A stretch of DNA of 64,000 bases from Leishmania martiniquensis (lineage: Eukaryota; Euglenozoa; Kinetoplastea; Trypanosomatida; Trypanosomatidae): contig NC_090148.1 of the NCBI RefSeq assembly GCF_017916325.1, positions 361,001-425,000 on the forward strand, in the 5' to 3' direction. Of the stretch, positions 30,158 through 39,993 are shown in pieces. Under the pieces are notes generated by a model, which ran no database searches, was not told the DNA's origin, and saw nothing but the letters and a program-made list of their open reading frames with translations. Within the stretch, counting starts at the first letter, position 1. Every line of letters begins with the position of its first letter. The position numbers and the translations under genes were made by a program.

Positions 30158-31120
30158 TCATAGCTCGAACCGCTCCGATGCGCTCTTGCCGCCAAAGAGG
30201 TTGGCGCGCAGGTTACAGAAGTTAAAGTCGTCGCTTGGTGACCGATCTGCCTTCGCAAAGTAGTATGGGTCCTCCTCCCACCGCTCATAGCGCCGGGCGT
30301 CGTTGTAGCCCACGTCGTACGCCTCAAGCAGCTCATCCCTGCGCACGTCGCCGCCGACCAGCGGAGCGAAGGCCATGAGCACTTGCTTCGGAAAGGAGAA
30401 ATGCGTGTTGCCAATGTACCCGTGGCGACCAAACATGATGTTGTGCCGCGACTGGCTCTTGTTGTAGCGGTACCCGGCGTAGCCGTGAATGTAAATGTGC
30501 CGACAGTACTGGTCGAGTTCGCTACTGAGCGACATCATCGTGCCGCGGAGCACGTTGTCCGCCTCCCGGAACACGCACGGCTTCTGCGTGTTTGGCGCGG
30601 TCGCCGCAATTATGTTCTGCGCCAGGTCCTCCACGTCGGCCCACTCAGCAATGTGGTGGCCAAAGTAAATGCTTTCCTTCGCCTGTGCCATGTAGCCGGG
30701 GTCCTTATTTGAGAAGCCGATGGTCAGAGCAAGGCGGCCCTTCACCAAATCGACCGCGTTCTTCGGCAGGAGCTCATTGATGCCGGCTGTCATTGTTGCA
30801 AGCCGCTTCTCCTCGTCCGTTACGATAAATCGGTTGTTCACGATAAAGTCGCGGACCTTCTCGAGGTCGATGGCTCGCGGCCCACACGCCAGCGCCACTG
30901 CGGGCAGCACCCCTGACCCTGCGCCCAGCAGGAAACTGTTGGCGAGAAACTCTTTCTTCTCTTGCTGCAGGTACAGTGCTACACCGAGCGCGTACGTGAC
31001 GAGGAAGCCGCAGCCACCGAAGCTGAGGACCGCCTTCGGCACCGGCTTGCCCACCTCGAGCAGCTGCGGCGTCTTGGCGCGCACCTTCTTGGCCCACTCC
31101 CGCGGATCCGTAGGGGGCAT
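30158..31120 (-). CDS. Patatin/ATGL-fold protein with both catalytic residues replaced
   Basis: 320 residues from ATG at 31120. Residues 31-50 (VLSFGGCGFLVTYALGVALY) match the glycine-rich oxyanion loop of PNPLA2 (ATGL)-type lipases very closely. The GASAG nucleophile elbow reads GAGSG at 66-70, so the catalytic Ser position is Gly68 with a Ser one place later. LPKNAVDLVKGRLALTIGFS (118-137) aligns with the following ATGL strand. The YVDGG motif carrying the catalytic Asp reads YIHGY at 210-214, putting His212 at the Asp position. No DGG or DGA exists elsewhere in the protein. The fold is recognisable, but lipase activity by the usual Ser-Asp dyad seems lost. A lipid-binding or regulatory role is an inference. 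No signal peptide; ends in FEL. Confidence 0.82.
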   Translation of the reverse strand: MPPTDPREWAKKVRAKTPQLLEVGKPVPKAVLSFGGCGFLVTYALGVALYLQQEKKEFLANSFLLGAGSGVLPAVALACGPRAIDLEKVRDFIVNNRFIVTDEEKRLATMTAGINELLPKNAVDLVKGRLALTIGFSNKDPGYMAQAKESIYFGHHIAEWADVEDLAQNIIAATAPNTQKPCVFREADNVLRGTMMSLSSELDQYCRHIYIHGYAGYRYNKSQSRHNIMFGRHGYIGNTHFSFPKQVLMAFAPLVGGDVRRDELLEAYDVGYNDARRYERWEEDPYYFAKADRSPSDDFNFCNLRANLFGGKSASERFEL

Positions 31121-31970
31121 GTATGCACTTTAACTAGAATAGCGGGCAAGGACAGCAGTGTGATGCGCTTAGCAGCTGGCCCTTGTCTTCGCTACACACA
31201 CACACACGCACATTCAGCGCACCGAAGACTAAGTGGGGAAAGGGGCGAGGGAGTAGTGGATAGGGGAGAGGGTAATGGCATACACTCGAGTAAGGAGGTT
31301 GAGGCTGCGCGCGCGCAAGCGCACACTCTGTCACCTTACCCTTTTTTCACTGTATCACGGCTGCACCTGTGCAACGCGCACGCGTGCATGTCTATCCAAA
31401 AAGGGGCACACTCCCGCCTCAAGCGGGAGAGTCAAGGAAGGGCTATCGGTTGATGCCACTCCGCTATCATGTTTTTCATGGCCACTGAGGCTGGCAGCCT
31501 TCGCTGCATCGCACGCCCGATGCTTACATTGCGGAGGTGATAGCGCCCTCGCATAAGCACCCTCATACGTGCTCCCGCGCAAGCCAACTCCTAAGCAGCT
31601 GTACCTGTACATCTCGTAAGGGCGCCCGCCAGCGTTGGTGCACGCGGGCCGATCCGCGCGTGACCGCGAGCGTAGTGTCATGCATCTGTGCGCGTGGAAC
31701 TTGTAACGAATGATACAGTAGAGAAGCGGGCCGTCATCTCCTCCTCTCGCCACGTAAACGTGTCAGGGAGCGCTCGAGGGGGATCAGGCCGACGACGGCG
31801 GGGTGGGGGCGGGGGAGCGAGAAAGAGGGAAGAGAAGAGGAAGTACCTCCGCCCTTCCCTCGCGCTGTCTGTTGGCCTCTCTGCTCTCTTCCCCCTCCCC
31901 CTCTCCTCCTTCTCGCACGCGCCTCTTTGTGTCTGTGCACCCTCGTCATCGCTGCCGTGGCTGTCGCCCA
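31121..31970. other. Intergenic region
   Basis: Between the patatin-fold gene start and the EF-hand gene stop. Contains (CA)n at 31194-31206 and a short hairpin CTCCCGC/GCGGGAG at about 31411-31429. A purine-rich tract lies at 31815-31845. No gene supported. Confidence 0.6.
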
Positions 31971-32618
31971 TCACCCCGTCAAGATGTCCACAAACTCATA
32001 GTAGTTCAATCGACCCGTGCTCTTCGGGTCGACGGCTGCCATGAGGCGCTCGATCTCCTCTTCCTCGAGCTTCTGAGACCCGTAGGTCGCCAGGGCATGG
32101 GCCAGCACAGCCGTCGACACGAACCCCTCCGGCATGTCAGGGGACTCGAAGAGCTGGAAGGCGCTACGCAGCTGCTTGCCTGTGTACTCGGACTGCACGC
32201 GGCGCGCCATTATGGCGGCAAACTGCGGAAAGGTCACCGTCACCTCCGTTGCTACGGTGGCCGTCGCTCCGGGTGAAAGAGAGTTGGAGGTGCCGTTTCC
32301 TCCCGACGGCCTGGAGGGTGCACTGATGGTGCTGCTGGGGCTGCTCGCGCCGCTGCAGTCGTGGGCTGCAGCAGCCAAGGAGGGTGTTGTCGGCGGCATG
32401 GACGCTGGTGAACTGAACCTGCCGCTCCCATTTGTGAGGGACGGCGCACGGCGCTTCTCCTCGAACACCTCTTCCAGCTCCTGCTCTGTAGGCTTCAGAT
32501 GCAGCGCCGTCATGAGCTTTCGCAGCTCGTGGAGCGAGATGACGCCGGAATGGTCGATGTCGATAAGGTCGAAAATTTCTTTCAGCTCCCTCTGCTCCAT
32601 TTCAGAGAGGCTCTCCAT
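31971..32618 (-). CDS. EF-hand (centrin/calmodulin-like) protein with internal insert
   Basis: 215 residues from ATG at 32618, which follows a clear acceptor (CCCCTCCCCCTTCACAG) at 32665-32666. The first EF-hand is canonical: loop DIDHSGVISLHE (20-31) within an amphipathic helix pair (RELKEIFDLID, LRKLMTALHL). The second position is split by about 80 residues of Ser/Pro/Ala-rich low-complexity sequence before VTFPQFAAIMARRV. The third hand lacks the ligands (FESPDMPEGFVST), and the fourth (DPKSTGRLNYYE, 197-208) is degenerate but partly ligand-bearing. The order matches a four-hand centrin/calmodulin relative in which only hand 1 clearly binds calcium. The function is unknown; a cytoskeletal role is plausible. 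Confidence 0.82.
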   Translation of the reverse strand: MESLSEMEQRELKEIFDLIDIDHSGVISLHELRKLMTALHLKPTEQELEEVFEEKRRAPSLTNGSGRFSSPASMPPTTPSLAAAAHDCSGASSPSSTISAPSRPSGGNGTSNSLSPGATATVATEVTVTFPQFAAIMARRVQSEYTGKQLRSAFQLFESPDMPEGFVSTAVLAHALATYGSQKLEEEEIERLMAAVDPKSTGRLNYYEFVDILTG

Positions 32619-33333
32619 TGTTTCCGCTTCGTCTGTGACTGTCAGTGCGTGCGTATATATGTGTCTGTGAAGGGGGAGGGGTACGAAGTGGAAACGGCCC
32701 TCGAGACTAAGAAGAGCGCGCACGTTTGCTTCTGCCAATGGGGCGGGGGAGGGGATGTGCGCGTGAACAGAGAGGGAGGGGGGACGCGGGCGAAGGCCGC
32801 AGAGGTGAGGATAGCATCCAGGCATCATCTATTCTGTATAAATGTACATAAATTCATATACATACATACATGTACACCTGATACCTGCGAGTGCAGTGAT
32901 GAGACACTGTGGGGGCTGGTGGGCTGGTGTAGGAAGAAGCGAGGAGCAGTGGTGCAACTGCGCAGGCACAGCAGCTCTTCCGGCAATGACCTGCACGCTC
33001 CTGAGTCCTTCAGCGGCGCGGTCGAGGCAAACGGCTATCGCTGCTCTTCACGACTCCACCGGTTCCTGTCGCTGTATTGCTCTTCTCGGCTTAGCGTTGC
33101 ACTGGAACACGATTCGTCGCGCAGACGGTCATGCTTATCCTTGAGCGCTCCCATGACTGCTCGTATCCGCTCGCGTGACGATACAAAAGAGACGTCAGCC
33201 AGCCGCAAAGGCCGCGCAGACAGTGCCCGCCTACGGGAGATGGTGGTCTCATGTGGCTGGCGGGACTCACGGCAGCATCATCGTTGTTCTCCTCCTCCTC
33301 CTCCCCCGACTTTCCCCGTCAACGATGCGCGCG
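32619..33333. other. Intergenic region
   Basis: Between the EF-hand gene start and the MAM33-like gene stop. AT-rich short repeats (TACATACATACATG) occur around 32835-32875 and a CTC run around 33288-33302. No gene supported. Confidence 0.6.
32665..32666 (-). promoter_or_regulatory. Predicted trans-splice acceptor AG for the EF-hand gene
   Basis: Minus-strand CCCCTCCCCCTTCACAG. It gives a leader of about 46 nt and supports the start at 32618. Confidence 0.5.
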
Positions 33334-35145
33334 TCAGAGTGTTCGCTGCAGGGTTTCAGCCAGCTGCCCCCACTGGGCCAGCCATCCAACGTACTCCTCC
33401 TGCTCCAAGAAGAACTGTAACTGGCACACATACTCGGCCACCTCGTTGCTGATGCCAACGTCCATCATGATGTACTCGCTCAGCGCTTCGCGCAGCTCCT
33501 TGGACAGCTCTGTGATGTAGGGGCCGGCATAGGCAAACGTCCGCGCGTACTCGCCGCAACGATCGAACTGCGACGTCAGCACGGCGGCCGAGTTGAAAGG
33601 CGAAGCTGTTCGTGGCGCCGCGGCTGCGGGGGTGGCTGGGGTCGGCGCCGGCGCGTCAAATACGTTCACCGGAGAGGCGGCACTCACCATGAGCGACTGG
33701 CCCTTCATCTCAGCAGGGCTGCCGCCCCGCCGCTTCCATGGCTTCTGGAAAGAGACGTTCATGGGCAGGCGGCGTAGCATCTCGAGGTAGAGGGGCTCGC
33801 CTTTGCCGAATACGGCGTGCTCCTCCAGCGCGCGCGCCAGCTTGTGCGACACAAACTGCAACGAGCGCAACCGCAGCTCCCCATTCACACACGCGAGACG
33901 CACAAACATGCAGCGCCCTTCGTCCCACACCTCCTGTTGCCCCTCCAGCGTCGTTGGTGGCGATGAGGACATCCTTGACGCTCCCGCCGTTTCGGCCTTC
34001 GGTCGCTCTTTTCGGATCAGGACATCGAACCGCGTCCACTCGCAGATGTCCAAACGCGGGTCGTGCAGTGTCAAGTCGAGAGTGCGGAAGGGAGCGAAGA
34101 GTGTGATGTGCATGTCGGAGCGAGCGTAGCGCACCGCGTCTCTGCGAAAGTCGCTGTCGTGTCGACGGTCGCCTTTATCGTTCATTGAGCTTTGCCGCTG
34201 TGACGCGGCTTGCTCTTCCCGCGCTGAAGTGTAGCGACCCCGGCGTAGAACCCACATCTCTTTCCTCTCCGCCGCAGCGTCACCAGAGCTACTAGAGCGC
34301 TGCTGCCGTCCACCGCCTGTGATGAGATCGTGCACGCTGCGGTACCGCGGCACCGCATCTGGCGCGGCTTGGGGTGAGTCGCCTCCATCGTCTGCGCTCC
34401 CGCCGCCAGCTCGGCTATCCATGCAGTCCCCCTTCTTGAGACGCGACATGGTGAAGTAGCTCGATCCGGTGGTGTGCAAGACACGCCAACCACTCGGCGC
34501 AAGCGGTGGCACGGCTGCCACACCGTCCTTCATATCCCGTGCCACCTCTGCGCGCAGCTCCTCTTGTACCAGGCCTGCCAGCTCGCTGCATCGCGCGAAG
34601 AGCCGGCGCCGTCGATCGAGAGCGGCGCGCTCGCGTGCTGCGGTGGGCTCCGCCTGCGGTAGCGGAGACTCGGGCGATGCCGAGGTAGGGTAACCTTTCG
34701 ATGGGAAAGGAGACGCATCCCACGCCGCGCACTCGCCCTCCGCAGCTGGCCCTCCGTCATCCTGCTCATCTGCTAGTTGCTCCGCCATGTTTTCAAAGAC
34801 GCGGCCATCGTTGCCAAGGGTACCGCGGTTGCTGCACTGCCACCCCTCTCCGCGCATTCTAGAGGCAAAGTAGCGAGTTGCAACGGCCAACGTAGGTACG
34901 GCTGCCTTCGAGTACATGGCGCATCTCAGCACGCGGCCAGTGGCGCTCCTGGCACCGTCGCGACAGCGATGCTGAGCTACTAGAGGCAGTGGCAGACAGC
35001 CTGCGCAGGCCATGCAGAACCGCCCTGTCGCGCGCCGACGGCTGTGCTCCCACACGACTCCCTGCATAGGCCTAAGGTGCTGACGAAGACGCATAGCGGT
35101 CGCGTCCGCTCTCGAGCGGCCTTGCACACCTGCTGAGCGTTGCAT
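33334..35145 (-). CDS. MAM33/p32-like mitochondrial protein with large inserts
   Basis: 603 residues if ATG 35145 is used; the alternative ATG at 34917 (527 residues) begins MYSKAAVPTLAVATRYFASRM, a good mitochondrial presequence. The most informative part is the C-terminus: YITELSKELREALSEYIMMD followed by VGISNEVAEYVCQLQFFLEQEEYVGWL, which matches the MAM33/p32 (C1QBP) signature of an acidic helix pair with a Trp-Leu end. A middle block (MHITLFAPFRTLDLTLHDPR, WTRFDVLIRK) fits the beta-sheet part. Long Ser/Gly/Pro-rich inserts separate these blocks, so it is more than twice the usual size. In T. brucei the p22 member of this family is mitochondrial. A short overlapping upstream frame (ATG near 35149, stop at 35072) precedes the longer start. 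Confidence 0.68.
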   Translation of the reverse strand: MQRSAGVQGRSRADATAMRLRQHLRPMQGVVWEHSRRRATGRFCMACAGCLPLPLVAQHRCRDGARSATGRVLRCAMYSKAAVPTLAVATRYFASRMRGEGWQCSNRGTLGNDGRVFENMAEQLADEQDDGGPAAEGECAAWDASPFPSKGYPTSASPESPLPQAEPTAARERAALDRRRRLFARCSELAGLVQEELRAEVARDMKDGVAAVPPLAPSGWRVLHTTGSSYFTMSRLKKGDCMDSRAGGGSADDGGDSPQAAPDAVPRYRSVHDLITGGGRQQRSSSSGDAAAERKEMWVLRRGRYTSAREEQAASQRQSSMNDKGDRRHDSDFRRDAVRYARSDMHITLFAPFRTLDLTLHDPRLDICEWTRFDVLIRKERPKAETAGASRMSSSPPTTLEGQQEVWDEGRCMFVRLACVNGELRLRSLQFVSHKLARALEEHAVFGKGEPLYLEMLRRLPMNVSFQKPWKRRGGSPAEMKGQSLMVSAASPVNVFDAPAPTPATPAAAAPRTASPFNSAAVLTSQFDRCGEYARTFAYAGPYITELSKELREALSEYIMMDVGISNEVAEYVCQLQFFLEQEEYVGWLAQWGQLAETLQRTL

Positions 35146-36228
35146 TCATGTAGCAGCCGCGAGCGAGGGCACGCACAGTAACGGAGGATGCGTGCTGATG
35201 GGTCGTGGGAGGGGATCGAAAGAGAAGTCGGCGAGTGCTGCCGGCCGCAGCCGCATGCGTCGCGGGCAATTTCCTCTCTTGCGGCAGCGCTGAGAGATGG
35301 ACGGTATGGTGTGCGCACGCCGGCGAACGAAAGGGGGAAAATGTGGCTGAGATGAAAGGAGGAAGAGAGAGAGAGCGATCGGTGAATGGAACGGAGGGCC
35401 ACGGAGGCATATGAACAAGACAGCTGCGCTGACGCGCAGTGGATCTGCATACCCACACCCGCATGGACGGAGTCGAGGAAGATGCGTCGTAACCACACCA
35501 CCGCAGACTATCTCGAAACGACCCTCGCCATCGCTCGCAAAGAGGGAATGAAATCGACTGAGGGGGTGTGGGGAGGGGTGTGTGGGTGGGTGGGTGCCTT
35601 CGATACATGTGGTGCACAGGTGTACACGTACACACCTTCAAAGAGGGTGAGACAGGGGCAGTCGTCCAACCCGGCCGGCCCTGCCTCACTTCACCCCCTC
35701 CTGCAGCTTTGGTCCTTCTGAGTGGGCGCCAAGCCGCGAATGGCACGGTTTCGTCTAAGGAGAGAGAGAGGAGGAGGAGGAGGGGTGCGGTGTGCCGATC
35801 GCGCGCTCTCTTCACCCTTCTTTCCCTCCCCATTCCACATATCGGTCTATTCCACTGTTTTTTTTGGTTACATCGACGCCACAACTCCGGCATAGGCAGG
35901 CAAGCGCAAGCACACCCGACAGCCACGCTGAGAGGTGTGCACGTGTGTGTCCTGCGTAAGGCGCATCAGTGACTCAGTCGTCAGAAGGGTAAGGCATGAT
36001 GGTGAAGAGATGAAGGGGCAGCTGGAGCAGGAACAGAGGAGCAGGGAAGGGAAAGTGGGCGCCGCATGGGGACTCGAGGCTCACGAACGACGCGTGAGCT
36101 ATGCGTCCACACCACCACTCCCCACCCCAACCCTATTGCTCTTCGAATGCTTCCTCTGCCTCACGAGTCCCCCTCCGCTTCCCTCCCCTCCTCCCACACA
36201 AACTGGCACGCTCTCCCTTCCTCCGCCC
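35146..36228. other. Intergenic region
   Basis: Between the MAM33-like gene start and the Tctex-1 gene stop. Contains a pyrimidine tract and AG around 35195-35210 on the transcribed strand, GTG/GGT runs at 35565-35595, AGG repeats at 35765-35785 and a T8 run at 35857. No gene supported. Confidence 0.6.
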
Positions 36229-36585
36229 CTAGTCGTTCTTCAAGAAGTACACGGTGACCAAACAGTGAAAAGAGTCGTTCTCGAAAGGGACATGCACCAT
36301 GCCATCCTTCGTGTTATCCCAGAGGCTAATGAACCCGACGGAGAGCGCGGACCCGGTTCGCTGCATGAACACGCATGTGACAATGTACTTGTACGGCTTC
36401 CTGTGCTCCGCGAGCTCAGACAGGATCGAGTTCACAATGTCCTCGACCCAGCCATCTACCTTTGCGGGGTTCCACTGCTCTCCCGCGAGTTTGGTTCGCA
36501 GCAGGTTGCTTATATCCTCTTGGATGCCCTCACTGCTCAGGGTGCTGTTCTGCTCGAGATTGCCCTCCGGCTCGTAGTCGGCCAT
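36229..36585 (-). CDS. Tctex-1 family dynein light chain (DYNLT)
   Basis: 118 residues from ATG at 36585, close to the 113-116 usual for DYNLT1. The family pattern is visible throughout: an N-terminal helix with IQEDISNLLRTKL, a second helix WVEDIVNSILSELAEHRKPYKYIVTCVFMQ, then strands SALSVGFISLWDNTKDGM and DSFHCLVTVYFLKN at the C-terminus. DYNLT proteins dimerise on dynein intermediate chains, in cytoplasmic dynein, intraflagellar-transport dynein or outer-arm dynein. Which motor this one serves cannot be told from the sequence. The frame stays open upstream to 36936, but homology begins at 36585. Confidence 0.93.
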   Translation of the reverse strand: MADYEPEGNLEQNSTLSSEGIQEDISNLLRTKLAGEQWNPAKVDGWVEDIVNSILSELAEHRKPYKYIVTCVFMQRTGSALSVGFISLWDNTKDGMVHVPFENDSFHCLVTVYFLKND

Positions 36586-37505
36586 GGTGGACGAGAGTGC
36601 GGAGCGCAGGGCAAGCTTTGTGGTGAGCGATGATGGTGACAAGGAGCACCGCGGAGATCTGTGCCATGTGACGGAGGTGCTTTGGGCGTCCACGGCGGTA
36701 ACGGAGAGGCAGAGAGGGCGAAGATACGGTCGTGCACGAGCGTTGCAAGGCTGGGCTGCGCGAGGGTCAACGGGGGTGGGTGGGGTTCCCCTTCCTGCGT
36801 CTCCAATCAGGCCGTGCACACAGGCCGGCCACGAGATCAAGAGGGCAGTCGCGTGCCTACCAGCGACGAAAGAAAATCCATTCCCACCGCCTGCCGATGA
36901 TACCCTCCACACTTTCTGGCGAATTCGTGGGTGCACAAGCCACTTGCGGTCGTCGTCCCCCTTGCCCGCGCATCACGGCAATAGGGCCCCAGTTGGGGAG
37001 GGGGGAAGGGGGAAGCTGGTGGAGGAGAGGGGGGGAGGGTGCTGAGAAGAAGAACGGCAGCGAGCGCTCTGACTTCCTCCCTCGAGTGAGGCGCGTTCGC
37101 GTTGTGTGAGGCGCAGGTGCTTTTCCATTTTCTTGGTAAGGGGTGTATGCTCCCTGCTCGCGACCTCACTACACAGATTTACACGCAGACAGACAGAAAA
37201 AAGGACTCGCAATGAAGCAAATATCCTTTGGTCGACACAGAGAGACGCGCACTGGATAGTCAACTAAACACACACACACACACGACAAAAAAGTGATCGT
37301 GGAGAGCAGCGACGACACTGAAAAACGTAACGCGCGTCAACTGAGTCCACTCAACGTAGTTGAAGAGCCACATCGATTGGAGTGTTTTGACCTTCGGCGG
37401 ACAGACACGCACGCCCCCGCCACTCCTACGCGCACCTCACTCTTTCGAGGCACAGGGACAAGAGAAGGGAAAAAAACACAACAACATGAGTCCAATGAGG
37501 TAACG
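36586..37505. other. Intergenic region
   Basis: Between the Tctex-1 gene start and the ADSS stop. Contains a G-rich block at 36995-37040 and (CA)n at 37267-37283. No gene supported. Confidence 0.6.
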
Positions 37506-39635
37506 CTATTGACGGAGGTAAATGATATCGTCTCCGTTCGGCCCGTTGCCGATTGAGAGCACTTTACAGTTCGTGAAGTACTCGATGGTGGAAAGGAGTT
37601 CGCAGACGCCGCGCGGCAGCGGTGTGTTGCGGCGGCGCTTCGACGACGCGATTGGGCTGTCGCGCCAGCCATCGATCAACTTCACAATTGGATGGCAGTG
37701 GTAGAGAGCCGCTTCGCTCGGCACGGGGTCGCCGGCGCGGATGATGTCACCGTTTTTGTATACGTGCCCGTTTACGTCCACCTTCTTTCCCTCAGGATTG
37801 TAGTAGACATAGGCGATGGTCACACCAATCTTATCGTACTCGTCCCCGCGGTCCAGGGCGGAGATGGTGAGGTACGGGCCTTGGATGCTGTTCACCTCGT
37901 GCTGCAGGACGCAGTCGAAGAAGCCGCACACGCGCGGCTTCTTCGTGACGGCGCCGCATTCGCCGTGGTGCTGCGCCGAGGCGATGGCCATGGCAACGCC
38001 GATATTGTAGGTGCCGGTCGCGTCCGAGTACTCTGCGGGAGTCAGGATGCCGTTGTGCTTTGCTTTGTCGTCGCTGCTTGGAAAGCCATCGCGGAAGAGA
38101 GTGCGCTGAACCGCTTCGAAGTTGGCGCACGCCGCCGACGGTAAGTCGCGCAGCGTCTTGATGTTCTGCGCGCTGAAGTAGTCCTGGGGGACGAAGCTGC
38201 TAGGGCAGGCGCCAATGCCAACGCGGCTAGAGCCCGGCGCCTTGTGCACGTTCAGTACGACGGACTTGACATGTTGAAAGTTCAGCTGCGAGGCGGCCAG
38301 CAAACCGGCGGCAGTGGTGTCTGCCGAAGTGGTGCTCTCCCAGAACTTCGCGCGCGCGTTGCTGAGCCAGTACGACTGCGGGCCCTCAAGCAATACCTTC
38401 TCGCCGCGCAGCACCGCTGCGCGCAGCTCGTAGATGACGTCACAGCGCGCGGGGAAGTTGGGGTTGTGCCTCACACGGTCACGGTACAGGTCCACAAGGA
38501 AATCCACCTTATTCTTCGCTTGCGCGAACGCAATGACGTGGGCCGGCACGCGCTGAACACCATCGCAGTTCTCCTCGTGGCAGAGGCGCACCACGTCGGC
38601 GTCTGACAGTTTCTTCACCTTGAGCAGGCCTAGGTACGTGTCCATGTCCTTCTCTAGCCGCTTCCGCAGCGTCTCGTCGGCGTTGAAGATGTGGTCTAGG
38701 CGGATGCCGCGCTTCATCACCTTGCTGCCGTGCACCGGCGCGATGCCCTTGAGTGTTGACGCGTTGGCCGCCGAGCCGAGCAGGTCCAAGAGCTTGTGGT
38801 ACGGTGTCACGATGCAGACGTTGCCGATAAAGAGGCGGTCGCGGTAGCTGATTCCGGCGTCGATCAACTGAATTATCTCCTTCTCCATAAAGCTGACGGG
38901 GTCCATGACGCACTCGGGGCCGATGTAGTTCCGCTTGCCGGGTAGCAGCAGGCCAGAGGGTGCAAGGTTGAAGACGAACTTGTGGCCGGCCTTGTCGTAG
39001 ACTGTGTGGCCGGCGTTCTCGCCACTGTTCACACGGGCAATACACGTGCACAACGGGTGACGAGCAACCGCGTCCACTGTCTTGCCCTTGCCTTCGTCGC
39101 CGAAAAAGGCACCAGCCACCATGATCACGTCGTGTGCCTCGACGATACGGTAGAGTGTGTCCTTGAGCGACGCCTCCGAGTACTCCGTCACGCGACGTGG
39201 CTCCTGCAGCTCCGGCAACGGTGGCAGAGAGCGCAGCGCCTCGTACACCTGCCACTGCCGCCCGTTTGTGTGCAGGGTGTAGGCAGACGCCGTCATGGCG
39301 TCGCGTTGCGACCTGCCGCTGGCTCCATCGGCGGCGTACAATGCCCCGCTCGATGGCTTCTGAAAACTGCACGGCGGTTCGTCGTCGTCCACCATCTCCA
39401 CCTCGATCTCGACACTCGGCTCCCGTACGCCGGCATGCTGATGCTGCCGCCGCTGCTCCGCCTCTTCATCCGCACCAGGGGCGCCCAGTATCACCGGATC
39501 TCGGTGACAGCGCGGGTGCGCCGCCGCCTTTATGGGCTGCTGCGCGGCCGGAATACGGCGGCTGCATTTTGGGTTTGGCAAACTCGGCGTCTCCGATGAT
39601 TTGCTGTAGAAGCCGCCGTAGCGACGAATCGGCAT
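37506..39635 (-). CDS. ADSS: Adenylosuccinate synthetase
   Basis: 709 residues, matching the long trypanosomatid form (bacterial and mammalian enzymes are about 430-455). The enzyme core starts near residue 168: VAGAFFGDEGKGKTVDAV carries the GDEGKGK loop (179-185) with its catalytic Asp, followed by NSGENAGHTVYDK with catalytic His210. Further blocks include LLLPGKRNYIGPECVMDP, APVHGSKVMKRGIR and LLEGPQSYWL. It joins IMP and aspartate using GTP to give adenylosuccinate, the committed step from salvaged hypoxanthine to AMP. The N-terminal 165 residues are extra and low in complexity, rich in Gln/His/Glu. An acceptor (CCCCCTCCCCCCTCCACAG) at 39645-39646 leaves a very short leader of about 9 nt. 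Confidence 0.96.
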   Translation of the reverse strand: MPIRRYGGFYSKSSETPSLPNPKCSRRIPAAQQPIKAAAHPRCHRDPVILGAPGADEEAEQRRQHQHAGVREPSVEIEVEMVDDDEPPCSFQKPSSGALYAADGASGRSQRDAMTASAYTLHTNGRQWQVYEALRSLPPLPELQEPRRVTEYSEASLKDTLYRIVEAHDVIMVAGAFFGDEGKGKTVDAVARHPLCTCIARVNSGENAGHTVYDKAGHKFVFNLAPSGLLLPGKRNYIGPECVMDPVSFMEKEIIQLIDAGISYRDRLFIGNVCIVTPYHKLLDLLGSAANASTLKGIAPVHGSKVMKRGIRLDHIFNADETLRKRLEKDMDTYLGLLKVKKLSDADVVRLCHEENCDGVQRVPAHVIAFAQAKNKVDFLVDLYRDRVRHNPNFPARCDVIYELRAAVLRGEKVLLEGPQSYWLSNARAKFWESTTSADTTAAGLLAASQLNFQHVKSVVLNVHKAPGSSRVGIGACPSSFVPQDYFSAQNIKTLRDLPSAACANFEAVQRTLFRDGFPSSDDKAKHNGILTPAEYSDATGTYNIGVAMAIASAQHHGECGAVTKKPRVCGFFDCVLQHEVNSIQGPYLTISALDRGDEYDKIGVTIAYVYYNPEGKKVDVNGHVYKNGDIIRAGDPVPSEAALYHCHPIVKLIDGWRDSPIASSKRRRNTPLPRGVCELLSTIEYFTNCKVLSIGNGPNGDDIIYLRQ

Positions 39636-39644
39636 CGCTGCGAG

Positions 39645-39646
39645 CT
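39645..39646 (-). promoter_or_regulatory. Predicted trans-splice acceptor AG for ADSS
   Basis: Pyrimidine tract of 14 C/T residues ending in CCACAG on the minus strand, only about 9 nt from the ATG. Confidence 0.5.
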
Positions 39647-39973
39647 GTGGAGGGGGGAGGGGGCGCGGCGACGGTTGCTGCGTTGAAACTGAGCTTCCAA
39701 GGCCTGAGGACAGATCAAATTAGACACACGCACACCTGCGTGCTGCTCCTCCGAGTGCGCTTTCTTCTGGACGTGTGGTGTGCGAAAGGGGGGAGGGGGA
39801 GTCCGCGTGCGCTGTGTAAACGCCTCGAGGTGTGTGTATGTGTGTGCGCGTAGAAGGGGGAGAAGGGAGGGGTCGACTTAGATGAGGTGATGATGGGAGT
39901 AAATTGGGTCGTTACCTGTGAACTGAGACGGAGCAGTCGTGCGTATGTGTAGGCGTGCATGTGTGTACACATC

Positions 39974-39993
39974 AGCCATTTTTTTTTAAATGG
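39974..39993 (-). repeat. Hairpin with A6 loop (copy 1)
   Basis: On the minus strand GCCATTT and AAATGGC pair perfectly (7 bp) around six A residues. It lies about 340 nt upstream of the ADSS ATG. Confidence 0.6.
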
